A stretch of 64,000 bases of DNA, from NCBI RefSeq assembly GCF_017566145.1, contig NZ_JABFCL010000010.1, positions 23,928 to 87,927 of the forward strand. Reading direction: 5' to 3'. Positions 1-8,492 of this stretch are shown here, piece after piece. This DNA comes from Bittarella massiliensis (ex Durand et al. 2017) (GTDB lineage Bacteria > Bacillota > Clostridia > Oscillospirales > Ruminococcaceae). The notes beneath the pieces are model-generated. The model had not been told where the DNA came from, searched no databases, and was given only the letters and a program-made list of their open reading frames with translations. Position numbers and translations under genes: made by a program. Each line of letters opens with the position of its first letter. The stretch's first letter is position 1.

Positions 1-1707
1 CAGCGGGCGGAGGAGCGGGTCGCCGGCGGCGAGGTCGGCGAGCCTGTCGAGGCCTTTACCTACGACAAGGACCGCCTTTACGACGCCCTGGTACAGAGCA
101 CCGACGACTACGTCTACGTCTGCAACATGAAGACCGGCACCTTCCGCTACCCCCGGGCCATGGTGGAGGAGTTCGACCTGCCCAGCGAGGTGGTGAAAAA
201 CGCCGCCGCCGTCTGGGGCAGCCGCATCCATCCCCACGACAAGCAGGCCTTTTTGGAGTCCAACCAGGAGATTGAAGACGGGCGCACCAGCTGCCACAAC
301 ATCGAGTACCGGGCCAAAAACCGCCGCGGCGAGTGGGTGTGGATGCGCTGCCGCGGCCACGTGGAGAGAGACGAGGGGGGAGAGCCCGTCCTCTTTGCCG
401 GCACCATCGCCAATCTGGGCCGCAAAAACAAGATCGACCACGTGACCGGGCTGCTCAACAAGTTCGTCTTTGAAGAGGATGTCAACCACTTCTTGCAGGA
501 GCGGCCGGACCAGAGTTTGAGCGTGATGGTCCTCGACCTCGACGAGTTCAAACGGGTCAACGACCTCTACGACCGGGTCTTTGGGGACGAGGTGTTGCGG
601 ATCACCGCCCAAAAAATCCAGACCTTCCTCCCCTCTAACGCCACCGTCTACCGCCTGGACGGCGACGAGTTCGGGGTGATCTTCAGCGGGGGCGGCCGCT
701 CGGCGCCAGAGGCGTTTTACAGCGCCCTGCGGGATCTCTTTTCCCGCCAGCAGGAATTTTCCGGCCGCCGGTACTACTGCACCCTCTCGGCCGGTTCCGC
801 CTTCTACCCCGACGATGGAAACAACTATCTCGACCTCTTCAAGTACGCCTCCTACTCCCTGGAACACGCCAAGACGCGGGGGAAAAATCAGCTGGTCCCC
901 TTCTCCCCCTCCATCCTCCGCGCCAAGGAGCGCAGCCTCGACTTGATCGAGCACCTGCGCACCAGCGTCGAGCGGGATTTCGAGGGCTTCTCCCTCGCCT
1001 TTCAGCCCCAGGTGGACGCCTGTACCGGCGCTCTTCGCGGGGCCGAGGTGCTGGCCCGCTGGCAGTGCGACGACTACGGCTCCATCGGCCCCGGCGAGTT
1101 CATCCCCCTTTTGGAGGAGAGCGGGCTCATCCACCCGGTGGGCCGCTGGATTTTCGCCAGCGCCATCCGCACCTGCGCCCGGTGGCTTCCCCTCTTCCCC
1201 GATTTTTCCTTCAGCATCAACCTCTCCTACCTGCAGCTGTCCCAGCCCGACTTTCTCCCCTTCGCCCGCCAGACCCTGCTGGACATGGGGGTGGACCCCA
1301 CCCACATCGTCCTGGAACTGACCGAGAGCTGCATCGCCTCCAGCGCGGACGCCATGTCCCAGACCTTTGAGGAGATTCGGAAGATGGGCATCCGCCTGGC
1401 CATGGACGACTTTGGAACCGGCTACTCCTCCCTCAACATCCTCAAGCGGGCGCCGGCGGACATCGTCAAGATCGACCGGGACTTTGTCAAGGGGATCCAA
1501 AACAGCCGCTTTGACGCCACCTTCATCCGCTTCATCGTCGCCCTCTGCCACGACGTGGGCATCCACGTCTGCCTGGAGGGGGTCGAGACCCGGGAGGAGT
1601 ATCAGATCGTCCGCCCCATGGGGCTGGACACCATCCAGGGCTTTTACTTTGCCCACCCCATGACCCGGCAGGACTTTGAGCGCTGGGCCGAGACCAGCCG
1701 GCAGTAG
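1..1707 (+). CDS. PAS-GGDEF-EAL cyclic-di-GMP signalling protein (5' end outside window)
   Basis: The frame is open from base 1, so the N-terminus is missing; 568 residues are visible. In order they show a PAS fold (about residues 25-137, with a WVWMRCRGHVE-type PAC strand), a GGDEF domain (about 145-300) and an EAL domain (about 315-560). The GGDEF signature reads LDGDEF, so its first Gly is replaced and cyclase activity is uncertain; no RxxD inhibitory site is seen just before it. The EAL domain has the residues expected of an active phosphodiesterase: AEVLARW, the Asn of SINLS, ELTES, DDFGTGYSSL, the Lys of KIDRDF, EGVET and QGFYF. Most likely it hydrolyses cyclic-di-GMP, with PAS and GGDEF domains sensing a ligand or GTP. 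No second gene of the pathway is nearby. Confidence 0.9.
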   Translation, partial: QRAEERVAGGEVGEPVEAFTYDKDRLYDALVQSTDDYVYVCNMKTGTFRYPRAMVEEFDLPSEVVKNAAAVWGSRIHPHDKQAFLESNQEIEDGRTSCHNIEYRAKNRRGEWVWMRCRGHVERDEGGEPVLFAGTIANLGRKNKIDHVTGLLNKFVFEEDVNHFLQERPDQSLSVMVLDLDEFKRVNDLYDRVFGDEVLRITAQKIQTFLPSNATVYRLDGDEFGVIFSGGGRSAPEAFYSALRDLFSRQQEFSGRRYYCTLSAGSAFYPDDGNNYLDLFKYASYSLEHAKTRGKNQLVPFSPSILRAKERSLDLIEHLRTSVERDFEGFSLAFQPQVDACTGALRGAEVLARWQCDDYGSIGPGEFIPLLEESGLIHPVGRWIFASAIRTCARWLPLFPDFSFSINLSYLQLSQPDFLPFARQTLLDMGVDPTHIVLELTESCIASSADAMSQTFEEIRKMGIRLAMDDFGTGYSSLNILKRAPADIVKIDRDFVKGIQNSRFDATFIRFIVALCHDVGIHVCLEGVETREEYQIVRPMGLDTIQGFYFAHPMTRQDFERWAETSRQ

Positions 1708-1743
1708 CCCGGCAACTGAACACCATAAAAGGAGGTTCTCCCC

Positions 1744-3180
1744 TTGTCCCCTCTCCCCCTCTCCCTGTTGGCGCTGGCCGCCGTCCTCGCCCTGACAATT
1801 TTGGACGGGTGCGGGCGGATCGATCTCTGCCGGCGCTGGGTACTGGCCCTCACCCTGCCGGCGCTGCTGCACCTGCCGCTGCTGCTCTTTTTGCTCTGGG
1901 GGTGGGCCGCCCAGCCCCTTGCCAGGGGGGTCTCCCTGGCCGCCCTCCTGCTCCTCTGGCTCTACGGGGCCGTCCGCCTCAGCGCCTTTCCCACCCGGCC
2001 GCGGCGGGACGGGGAGACCGCCCGGCTGCGGGTCCTCTGGGACGGGCGGTTTCTCACCATCGCGGGCATCTACGCCCTGCTGGCACAACTCCCCATCTGG
2101 CTTTTCTACCCCCGACTGGCCCGGCGGTTCTCCCTCCCCTGGCCGCTGGTGGCCGCGGACATCGCCGTCTCCCTCCTCCTCGCCGCGGCGCTCTGCGCAA
2201 ACGGGGTGTTGCGGGTCCTCTGCACCTCCAAATGGCTCAACCTGGTGCGCCGGGTGGTCGTCATCCTGCTGCTCCCCCTGCCGGTGATCGGCCTCTTTGC
2301 CGCCTGGTACCTCTGCCGGCAGGCCCGGTTTGAGTACGACCACGGCTGTCTCATGGAGGGGGTGCGCCGGGTGCGGGCCGAGTCCGACCTCTGCGCCACC
2401 CGCTACCCCATCCTGCTTTTGCACGGGGTGGGCTTTCGCGACCTGCGCCACTTCTGCTACTGGGGGCGCATCCCCAAGGAACTCACCCGGCTGGGGGCCC
2501 GCCTCTACTACGGCAACCAGGAGGCCTGGGGGACGGTGGAGCAAAACGCCGCCGACATCCGCCGCCGGGTGCTCGCCATCCTGGCAGAGACCGGGAGCGA
2601 AAAGGTCAACATCATCGCCCACTCCAAGGGCGGGCTGGACGCCCGCTACATGATCAGCTGCCTGGGGATGGGGGGGCAGGTGGCCTCCCTCACCACCGTC
2701 TCCACCCCCCACCGGGGCTCCCGGGTCATCGACTGGCTGGTGAAGATGCCCGACGGCCTCTACCGCGCCCTGGCGCGGACGGTCGACCGGGTGTTTGCCA
2801 AACTGGGCGACACCCACCCCGACTTCTACACCGCCAGCCGGGAGTTCACCACCGCCTACGCCGCCCACCTGGCCCAGATCGCCCCCGACTGTCCCGGCGT
2901 CTACTACCAGAGCTGCGCCTCGGTGATGAAAGGGGCCCTCAGCGACATGGTCCTCGCCTTCCCCTACTGTGTGGTCAAGGCGGCCGAGGGGCCCAATGAC
3001 GGGCTGGTGTCGGTCCCCTCGGCGGTCTGGGGCAACTTCTTGGGGGTCTTTCGCGCCGGCGGCTACCGGGGCATCTCCCACGGGGACGTGATCGATCTGC
3101 GGCGGGACGACTACCGCGGCTTCGACGTGCGGGAGGAGTATGTCAAGCTGGTATCCCGCCTGCGAGAGATGGGCTTTTAA
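1744..3180 (+). CDS. Membrane-anchored alpha/beta-hydrolase (triacylglycerol lipase-like)
   Basis: 478 residues from a TTG start placed just after an AAAGGAGGT ribosome binding site; no in-frame ATG lies close to that site. The first 200 residues are strongly hydrophobic, with several predicted membrane segments, two of them rich in Leu/Pro. The C-terminal half is a lipase-type alpha/beta hydrolase: the oxyanion strand YPILLLHGVGF, then the nucleophile elbow AHSKGG (Ser about residue 294), then VSTPHRGS, typical of secreted bacterial lipases. An Asp near GPNDGLV and a late His (ISHGD) are plausible triad partners. A membrane-tethered esterase or lipase is the safest reading; the substrate is unknown. 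It is followed at once by a strong terminator, so it is probably transcribed alone or with the upstream c-di-GMP gene. Confidence 0.82.
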   Translation: MSPLPLSLLALAAVLALTILDGCGRIDLCRRWVLALTLPALLHLPLLLFLLWGWAAQPLARGVSLAALLLLWLYGAVRLSAFPTRPRRDGETARLRVLWDGRFLTIAGIYALLAQLPIWLFYPRLARRFSLPWPLVAADIAVSLLLAAALCANGVLRVLCTSKWLNLVRRVVVILLLPLPVIGLFAAWYLCRQARFEYDHGCLMEGVRRVRAESDLCATRYPILLLHGVGFRDLRHFCYWGRIPKELTRLGARLYYGNQEAWGTVEQNAADIRRRVLAILAETGSEKVNIIAHSKGGLDARYMISCLGMGGQVASLTTVSTPHRGSRVIDWLVKMPDGLYRALARTVDRVFAKLGDTHPDFYTASREFTTAYAAHLAQIAPDCPGVYYQSCASVMKGALSDMVLAFPYCVVKAAEGPNDGLVSVPSAVWGNFLGVFRAGGYRGISHGDVIDLRRDDYRGFDVREEYVKLVSRLREMGF

Positions 3181-3190
3181 AGTCCGCAAA

Positions 3191-3236
3191 GAGGGGGCGG
3201 CCCTCCTTTTTGAGGGGGGCCGCCCTCCCCTTTTTT
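3191..3236 (+). terminator. Rho-independent terminator after lipase gene
   Basis: A GC-rich stem made of GGGCGGCCC and GGGCCGCCC arms is followed by a run of six T residues. Confidence 0.85.
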
Positions 3237-3309
3237 CTCCCCTGCTTTTGGTTTTGCCGTTTTTGGTGTATACTCATAGCGAGAACAGAATGATTTGGGA
3301 GGAACTGCC

Positions 3310-3876
3310 ATGAAAGCGAGGACGATCCCCCAGGAGATTGCTCTCCTCTACCATTTGGGAAAGGGCACGCCCCGGGGCCGCCGGGTGCAGGAGGTGCTTG
3401 ACGAGCTGGGCATCCCCTGCCGGGAACTGGGGCCGGAGGACCTCTGCCAGAGCATCGGCTGGTGCGCCGGGCTGGCGGGGTATCGGCCCGCCCAGCCGCC
3501 CGCCCAACCCCCCGCCCCGGTGCGGGAGGAGGCCCTCTTGCTGGGCGGCCTGACAAAAGACCGGCTCGACCACCTGCTGGCCCAGCTGAAGGAGAGCGAA
3601 CTCTCCATCGAGCTCAAGGCGGTCATCACCCCCTACAACCGGGAGTGGACCCTCGCCAAACTCTTTTCCGAACTGCAGGAGGAGCACCGCTTCTTTCAGC
3701 GGGTGCAGCGCCTCACCCAGCTGACCGAACGGGCCGAGGCCCAGGCCGGCGGGGACGGCGAACTGGACGCCGCCGCCCGGGAGGGCCGGCGGATTTTAGA
3801 GGCCGACAAGGCCCCCGAACCCCTGACCCTGCAAAACGCCATCGAGGGGCTGGAAGCGGCCCTCTCAAAGCTGTGA
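3310..3876 (+). CDS. DUF3783-like protein
   Basis: 188 residues. The ATG at 3310 is preferred over an in-frame TTG at 3295 because GGGAGG lies 8 bases before the ATG, while the TTG overlaps that site. The N-terminal 50 residues form one small module (LLYHLGKGT..GRRVQEVLDELGI). A Pro-rich linker follows, then a module with LLLGGLTKDRLDHLLAQLK and AVITPYNREWTLAKLFSEL, resembling the DUF3783 pattern known from Clostridia. The function of that family is not established. Its stop overlaps the GTG of the next gene by four bases, so the two are translationally coupled. Confidence 0.75.
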   Translation: MKARTIPQEIALLYHLGKGTPRGRRVQEVLDELGIPCRELGPEDLCQSIGWCAGLAGYRPAQPPAQPPAPVREEALLLGGLTKDRLDHLLAQLKESELSIELKAVITPYNREWTLAKLFSELQEEHRFFQRVQRLTQLTERAEAQAGGDGELDAAAREGRRILEADKAPEPLTLQNAIEGLEAALSKL

Positions 3877-4811
3877 TCTCCCCCGAGGGACTGGCCCATC
3901 ACCTCTGCCGAGAGAAGATGGGCCGGTCCCTTCTCGCCGTTGAGGAGATCTGCGGCCGGGGCAGCGTCAACCGGGTCTTTGCGCTGTGCCTCGCCGGGGG
4001 CGAAAAGCGCCTTCTGCGGCTGCGGCCGGGGGCCCTTAAAGAATATCAAAAAGAGCTCTGGTGCCTGCGCGCCGCCGGGGCGGCGGGGCTGCCGGTCCCC
4101 CGCCCCCTCTTCTGCGGGGAGGAGGGGGGCCTCGCCTACCTGGTGGAGCAGTTTGTGGAGGGGCGGCCCGGAACCGCCCTCTCGGGGGAAGAGGCCCTCT
4201 CCCTCTGGCGGGAGTTGGGCCGCTTCGCCCGGGCCCTGCACCAGATCCCGGTGCAGGGCTTTGGGCTGGAGTGGGCCGGGGGCAGCCGCTTTGTCGACCC
4301 CTTCTCCCCCACCCTGGAGCGGCAGATCGCCTACAACCTCTCCTGCCTGACAGGGGGCGACCCACTGCTCTCACTGGGCGGCTATTCTCCGTCTTTACAG
4401 GGGCCGATCCGCCGGCTGTGGGAGGGGCTGGAGCCACGCCGCATCCCCCTGGGGCTCTGCCACGGGGACCTGTCGCCCCGCAACCTCCTCTGCTCCGCGG
4501 GCGGCGTCACCCTGGTGGACTTTGGCTGCGCCGCGGTCCACGCCTGCCCCGACTACGAGGTCTCCTCCCTGGAGAGCCACTCGGGCGGCCAGTGGCAGGC
4601 CTTTTTGGAGGGCTACGGCTGGAGCGAAGCCCGCTGGGCCGCCCACCGCCCCCGCTACGCGGCCCTCCTCCTGCTGCGGCGGGCGGACACCCTGCGCTGG
4701 TACCTGGGGACCCTTCCCCCGGGGGAGGTCGACCGCCAAGACCCCCGGCTGCAAGACCACCTGGCCCAGCTGCAAGCAGCCCTCGAGACGGCCGCCCCCT
4801 ACCTGGCCTGA
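3873..4811 (+). CDS. Aminoglycoside phosphotransferase-family kinase
   Basis: 312 residues from a GTG overlapping the upstream TGA (GTGA); the open frame extends further upstream but only as antisense-like sequence inside the previous gene. Kinase-like fold: Brenner motif HGDLSPRNLL (about residue 197) and VDFGCA (Asp about residue 216), giving the catalytic Asp and the metal-binding Asp. The N-terminal lobe has a VNRVFAL strand and a Lys-containing strand, and YLVEQFVEGRP is the usual hinge. APH-fold enzymes phosphorylate small molecules such as choline, thiamine, homoserine or antibiotics; nothing here fixes the substrate. Coupling to the DUF3783-like gene suggests a shared, unknown role. 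Confidence 0.82.
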   Translation: MISPEGLAHHLCREKMGRSLLAVEEICGRGSVNRVFALCLAGGEKRLLRLRPGALKEYQKELWCLRAAGAAGLPVPRPLFCGEEGGLAYLVEQFVEGRPGTALSGEEALSLWRELGRFARALHQIPVQGFGLEWAGGSRFVDPFSPTLERQIAYNLSCLTGGDPLLSLGGYSPSLQGPIRRLWEGLEPRRIPLGLCHGDLSPRNLLCSAGGVTLVDFGCAAVHACPDYEVSSLESHSGGQWQAFLEGYGWSEARWAAHRPRYAALLLLRRADTLRWYLGTLPPGEVDRQDPRLQDHLAQLQAALETAAPYLA

Positions 4812-4876
4812 CCTCCCCCCTGGCGGCGGCTTTCAGGCCAGATAGCCCCCTTCCCCGCCGCGCAAAAACATCAAAA

Positions 4877-4917
4877 ATGGCCTGCCGCCCGAGGGCGGCA
4901 GGCCGTTTCTCTTTTTA
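4877..4917 (+). terminator. Rho-independent terminator
   Basis: Perfect GGCCTGCCGCCC/GGGCGGCAGGCC arms with a short loop, then a T-rich tract (TTTCTCTTTTT). Confidence 0.9.
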
Positions 4918-5332
4918 CAGGGGCTGACAATTCCCGTCTCTGTTCAGAGACGGCAGGCAGGCGCACAGCCATGCCGGGGACGCAGGCGCGCGGCCCTTTT
5001 CGACCGCCTGCCCATACCGCCTGCGGCCGCCCCCCTCTAGAGGGAGCGCGGAGAACCCTGATTGCCTGCCGATCTTCCAGATCTGCGGTCCCCTTTTCAC
5101 ACTTCACGCCCCTTCACAGAAAACAGCAATGCAAAAAAGGGCTCGATCGCTCCCCCCAAAACAGGGAAATCCTCTTTTTTCTGCCCTTTTTCCGCCGTTT
5201 GTGGTAAAATAGATGGTATCTGTAACCCACGCACAAATTCTGACTGCTTCCCGCCGGGCTGCCCCGCCGCCCCGGCGGGGAAGAGCGATTTGCCCCGGGT
5301 CTCTGCGCCCGGGGGAAAGGAGGACTGCATCC
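4918..5332. other. Intergenic region with a GC-rich leader hairpin
   Basis: No convincing gene is visible. A TAAAAT -10-like hexamer near 5205-5210 may start transcription of the next gene. A strong hairpin (CCGCCGGG with CCCGGCGG, about 5250-5281) lies in what would be its leader, followed by AAAGGAGG just before the next start codon. No known riboswitch pattern was recognised. Confidence 0.4.
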
Positions 5333-6499
5333 ATGCAGACCAAAGAAACCATTGTCTTTCCCAACTACCCCAACAGCCTGTTGGGGGCCATCTCCTCTGT
5401 CCTGCGCCACTACGGGGTACAGGACACCCACGACACCCTGCCCGAATTGGATCAGGCCCTGCAAGCCGGCCACCGCAACGTGGTCTTTATGGTCTTTGAC
5501 GGCCTGGGGGTCGATATGCTCGAGCACAACCTGGCCCCTGACGACTTCTTTCGCCGCCACCTGTGCCGGGAGCTGACCTCGGTCTACCCCTCCACCACCG
5601 CGGCGGCCACCACCACCTACAACTCCGGCCTCTCCCCACTGGAACACGGCAGCCTCGGCTGGTCTCTCTACTTCAAGGAGTACTGCCGCTGCATCGACAT
5701 CTTCCCCAACCAGGACAGCTTCTCCGGGGAGGAGATCGCCGGCGGCCGGGCAAACGACCGCTTCCTCTCCTACAAGACCATCTACGAGCGGATCGCCGAG
5801 ACCGGCAGCGGGGTGCACACCTACAACCTGCAGCCCTCCTTCATCCCCTTCCGGGAGGGGCCCCACACCCTGGTGCACGCCGACGACGTTCAGGCCTACT
5901 GCGACGCCATCTCCAAAATTTGCCAAAACGGCCAGCAAAACTTCATCTACGCCTACTGGTTCGAGCCCGACTCCACCATGCACAAACAGGGCTGCTACAC
6001 CGACGGCATCAAGGGGATGGTCCGCCGCTTCAGCGCCCAGGTCGAGGCCATGTGCGCCCAGTTGGAGGACACCCTCCTCATCGTCTCGGCCGACCACGGC
6101 CTGCGAAATGTGGAGCCCCAGCCGGTCTACCTCGACGAGATCGAGGAGCTGGCCGCCTGCCTCCTCCTCCCCCCCTCGATGGACGCCCGGGCCGCCTCCC
6201 TCTTTGTCCGCCCCGACCGAAAGGCCGACTTCCCCGCCCTCTTTCAAAAGCACCTGGGGGAGGATTTTCTCCTCCTCACCCGGGAGGAGGCCTTTGCCCG
6301 CCAGCTCTTTGGGCCGGGGGCGCCCCACCCCAAATCGCTGGATTTCGTGGGGGACTTTGTGGCCTGCGCCGTGGGGGATCGCTACATCAAGTACCGCACC
6401 CCCAACGCGCCGGGCAAGGGCCACCTCTACTATGGCCACCACGCCGGCCTCACCGCCCCGGAGATGGTCATCCCCCTCATCCTCTGCGAAATGCCCTAA
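5333..6499 (+). CDS. Type I phosphodiesterase / nucleotide pyrophosphatase family protein
   Basis: 388 residues; the ATG at 5333 follows AAAGGAGG with about 10 bases spacing. Alkaline-phosphatase-superfamily metal and nucleophile signatures are visible in order: VFDGLGVDML (metal Asp), YPSTTAAATTT (Thr nucleophile in the usual PST context), EPDSTMHKQG (metal Asp and His), SADHGL (metal Asp-His) and YGHHAGLT (final metal His). There is no signal peptide, so it is likely cytoplasmic. Members cleave nucleotide phosphodiesters or phosphonates; the substrate here is unknown. It is separated from rlmD by 40 bases and may be cotranscribed with it. Confidence 0.85.
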   Translation: MQTKETIVFPNYPNSLLGAISSVLRHYGVQDTHDTLPELDQALQAGHRNVVFMVFDGLGVDMLEHNLAPDDFFRRHLCRELTSVYPSTTAAATTTYNSGLSPLEHGSLGWSLYFKEYCRCIDIFPNQDSFSGEEIAGGRANDRFLSYKTIYERIAETGSGVHTYNLQPSFIPFREGPHTLVHADDVQAYCDAISKICQNGQQNFIYAYWFEPDSTMHKQGCYTDGIKGMVRRFSAQVEAMCAQLEDTLLIVSADHGLRNVEPQPVYLDEIEELAACLLLPPSMDARAASLFVRPDRKADFPALFQKHLGEDFLLLTREEAFARQLFGPGAPHPKSLDFVGDFVACAVGDRYIKYRTPNAPGKGHLYYGHHAGLTAPEMVIPLILCEMP

Positions 6500-6539
6500 A
6501 CCCGCCCTCCCCACAACAGCCAAAAAAAGGAGCCTATCC

Positions 6540-8312
6540 ATGCCAAAACCCACCCCCAAAAAGGGCGGACAAGCCCGCCGCAAGGGGCCTGCGCCCCACC
6601 CCAAAGCGGGGCCAAATCCCCCGCAAAAGGGCAAGCCCGCCCCTCAAAGAGAGGGCCGCCAAGAACTGCCCGCCCAAACCCTCACCTGTACCCGGCTGGA
6701 CAGCCGGGGCCGGGGCCTCTGCTCCTGCCGCGGGCGGGAGATCGCCGTTCCCGGCCTCCTCCCGGGGGAGGTGGCCGAGGTGGCCCTCTCCCGCCGCTTC
6801 GGCGCGTACACCGGCGCGGTGCGCGCCCTGAAAAAGGCCTCCCCCCTCCGGCAAAAGCCCCCCTGCCCCTACGCCGACCGCTGCGGCGGCTGCCAGCTGC
6901 TGCAGCTGCAATATGAAGGGCAGCTGGCCGAAAAGCAGGCCCGGGCCGAGGCGCTGCTGGGCTGCTTTGGCCCGGTGGAGCCCATCCTCCCCGCGCCCGA
7001 CCCGCTGGGCTACCGCTGCAAGGCCCACCTGGCCGCCGGCAGGGACCGGGGCGGCCGCCCGGTCACCGGCATCTATCAGGAGCACAGTCACCGGCTGGTG
7101 CCGGTCAAGCACTGCCTGCTCCACCACCCCCTGGCCGACCAGATCATCGCCACCGTGCGGGAGCTGATGAAGCCCTTTAAAATCGCCCCCTTCGACGAGG
7201 ACACCGGCGAGGGCTTTCTCCGCCACATCCTGGTGCGGGTGGGGCAGCAGACCGGCGAGGCGATAGTGGTGCTGGTGGCGGCCTACACCCTCTTCCCCGG
7301 GCAGGGCGGATTTGTCCGCGCCCTGCGGTCGCGCCACCCAGAGATCAAGACGGTGGTCCTCAACGTCAACAACCGGGAGACCAGCGCCGTGCTGGGGGAG
7401 TATGAAAAGGTCCTCTACGGCCCGGGCTTTATCGAGGACGCCCTCTGCGGGCTGCGCTTTCGCATCTCCCCCCGCTCCTTCTTCCAGGTCAACCCCCGCC
7501 AGACCGAACGGCTCTACGCCGCCGCGGTGGAGATGGCCGGCCTCACCGGCAGCGAGTCGGTGGTGGACGCCTACTGCGGCATCGGCACCATCGCCCTGCT
7601 CGCGGCCGGGCGGGCAAAACAGGTGCTGGGCGTCGAGCACAACCGGGACGCGGTGCGCGACGCCGTCGGCAACGCCCGCAAAAACGGCGTCAAAAACGCC
7701 CGCTTCGTGGCCGCCGACGCCGGGGAATACCTGGTGCGGATGGCAGAGGACGGGCAGCGGGTCGACGTGGTCTTTATGGACCCCGCCCGCGCCGGCAGCA
7801 CCCCCGACTTTTTGGAGGCGCTGGCCGCCATCGCCCCCGCAAAGATCGTCTACATCTCCTGCAACCCCGAGACCCAGCAGCGGGACGTAAACGCCCTCTG
7901 CCGCGCCGGCTACCGGGTGGGCCGCATCCAGCCGGTGGACATGTTCCCCCAGACGGCGCACCTGGAGACGGTATGCCTCCTGTCCCGAGAAAAATCAGTG
8001 AAGAGGTACGTGCACGTCGACGTCACCCCGGAGGAGCTCGGGATGCGCGGCAGGAGCAAGAACGTGAAGCACCCGACGTACCCGCAAATCAGGGAGTACG
8101 TGAAGGAGAAGCACGGGCTGACCGTATCGTCGGCGAACATCGCGTCCGTGAAGGACGAGTGCGGCATGGAGAAGCAGTTCAGCTACAAAGAGGCTGGCAT
8201 GGCCGCGAAGAAGCGCCCGAACTGCCCGAAGAAGAAACGCGACGCCATCGTCGAGGCCTTCGTCCACTTCGGGATGCTGAGCCAGTCCGACGCGGAGGCG
8301 CTGGACGCGTAG
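6540..8312 (+). CDS. rlmD: 23S rRNA (uracil-C5)-methyltransferase RlmD with prophage-encoded C-terminal tail
   Basis: 590 residues from the ATG at 6540 (AAAAGGAG upstream). Residues 1-45 are a Lys/Pro-rich basic extension. A TRAM domain follows, then an iron-sulfur cluster site CPYADRCGGC (Cys 109, 115, 118), PRSFFQVN, the SAM loop DAYCGIGT (about 343), MDPARAG, and the catalytic Cys in SCNPETQQRD (Cys 441). It methylates a conserved uracil in 23S rRNA. Family members normally end shortly after a HxETVCLL motif; here that motif (about residue 475-481) is interrupted by the prophage attachment site, and 112 codons (479-590) come from the phage. Reconstructed without the prophage, the protein would be 483 residues, ending CLLER. 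The catalytic core is intact, so function is probably kept. Confidence 0.93.
   Translation: MPKPTPKKGGQARRKGPAPHPKAGPNPPQKGKPAPQREGRQELPAQTLTCTRLDSRGRGLCSCRGREIAVPGLLPGEVAEVALSRRFGAYTGAVRALKKASPLRQKPPCPYADRCGGCQLLQLQYEGQLAEKQARAEALLGCFGPVEPILPAPDPLGYRCKAHLAAGRDRGGRPVTGIYQEHSHRLVPVKHCLLHHPLADQIIATVRELMKPFKIAPFDEDTGEGFLRHILVRVGQQTGEAIVVLVAAYTLFPGQGGFVRALRSRHPEIKTVVLNVNNRETSAVLGEYEKVLYGPGFIEDALCGLRFRISPRSFFQVNPRQTERLYAAAVEMAGLTGSESVVDAYCGIGTIALLAAGRAKQVLGVEHNRDAVRDAVGNARKNGVKNARFVAADAGEYLVRMAEDGQRVDVVFMDPARAGSTPDFLEALAAIAPAKIVYISCNPETQQRDVNALCRAGYRVGRIQPVDMFPQTAHLETVCLLSREKSVKRYVHVDVTPEELGMRGRSKNVKHPTYPQIREYVKEKHGLTVSSANIASVKDECGMEKQFSYKEAGMAAKKRPNCPKKKRDAIVEAFVHFGMLSQSDAEALDA
7974..7978 (+). 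other. attL crossover (TGCCT identity in rlmD)
   Basis: TGCCT at 7974-7978 is shared with 39162-39166. In both places TGC is an in-frame codon (rlmD codon 479, integrase codon 585). Large serine recombinases exchange at a central dinucleotide and need little identity, so the exact bases of exchange inside or near TGCCT are inferred. The protein context is HLETVCLL here and HTVECICLL at the right end. Confidence 0.75.
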
Positions 8313-8340
8313 TTTTTATTCAAATCAAGCGGCACATGGA

Positions 8341-8370
8341 GCGGCGGGGATTTTCCCCGTCGCTTTTTTT
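8341..8370 (+). terminator. Terminator after the rlmD tail (phage DNA)
   Basis: The GCGGCGGGGA/TCCCCGTCGC hairpin is followed by seven T. It is phage sequence, so in the circular phage it would terminate the integrase transcript, and in the lysogen it terminates rlmD. Confidence 0.9.
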
Positions 8371-8452
8371 GACATAAAACTCTATAAAACCCGAATAAAA
8401 CTCAATGAACGCATCGCATCCTCATTTCCTCAAATAATTTCTTAAAAACTTG

Positions 8453-8481
8453 TTGACTTTTCACCCGTTGGGTGATATACT
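8453..8481 (+). promoter_or_regulatory. Early promoter with operator palindrome between -35 and -10
   Basis: TTGACT, a 17-base spacer, then TATACT. Most of the spacer is the perfect palindrome TCACCC-GTT-GGGTGA at 8461-8475, abutting the -10. The same arrangement is found at 36567-36595. A bound repressor would block RNA polymerase directly. Confidence 0.85.
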
Positions 8482-8492
8482 AAGGTCACAAG

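Noticed and set aside
3462..3872. Upstream extension of the aminoglycoside-kinase-like frame
   Set aside because: It is antisense-like Pro/Arg/Gly-rich sequence over the preceding gene; the GTG at 3873 overlaps the upstream stop and begins the family-like sequence.
6108..6539. Upstream extension of the rlmD frame over the phosphodiesterase gene
   Set aside because: Low-complexity Pro/Ser/Arg sequence in another gene's frame; the ATG at 6540 has a strong ribosome site.
8000..8312. The rlmD tail as a separate phage gene
   Set aside because: No start codon with a ribosome site is present; in both arrangements it is the 3' part of a longer frame.
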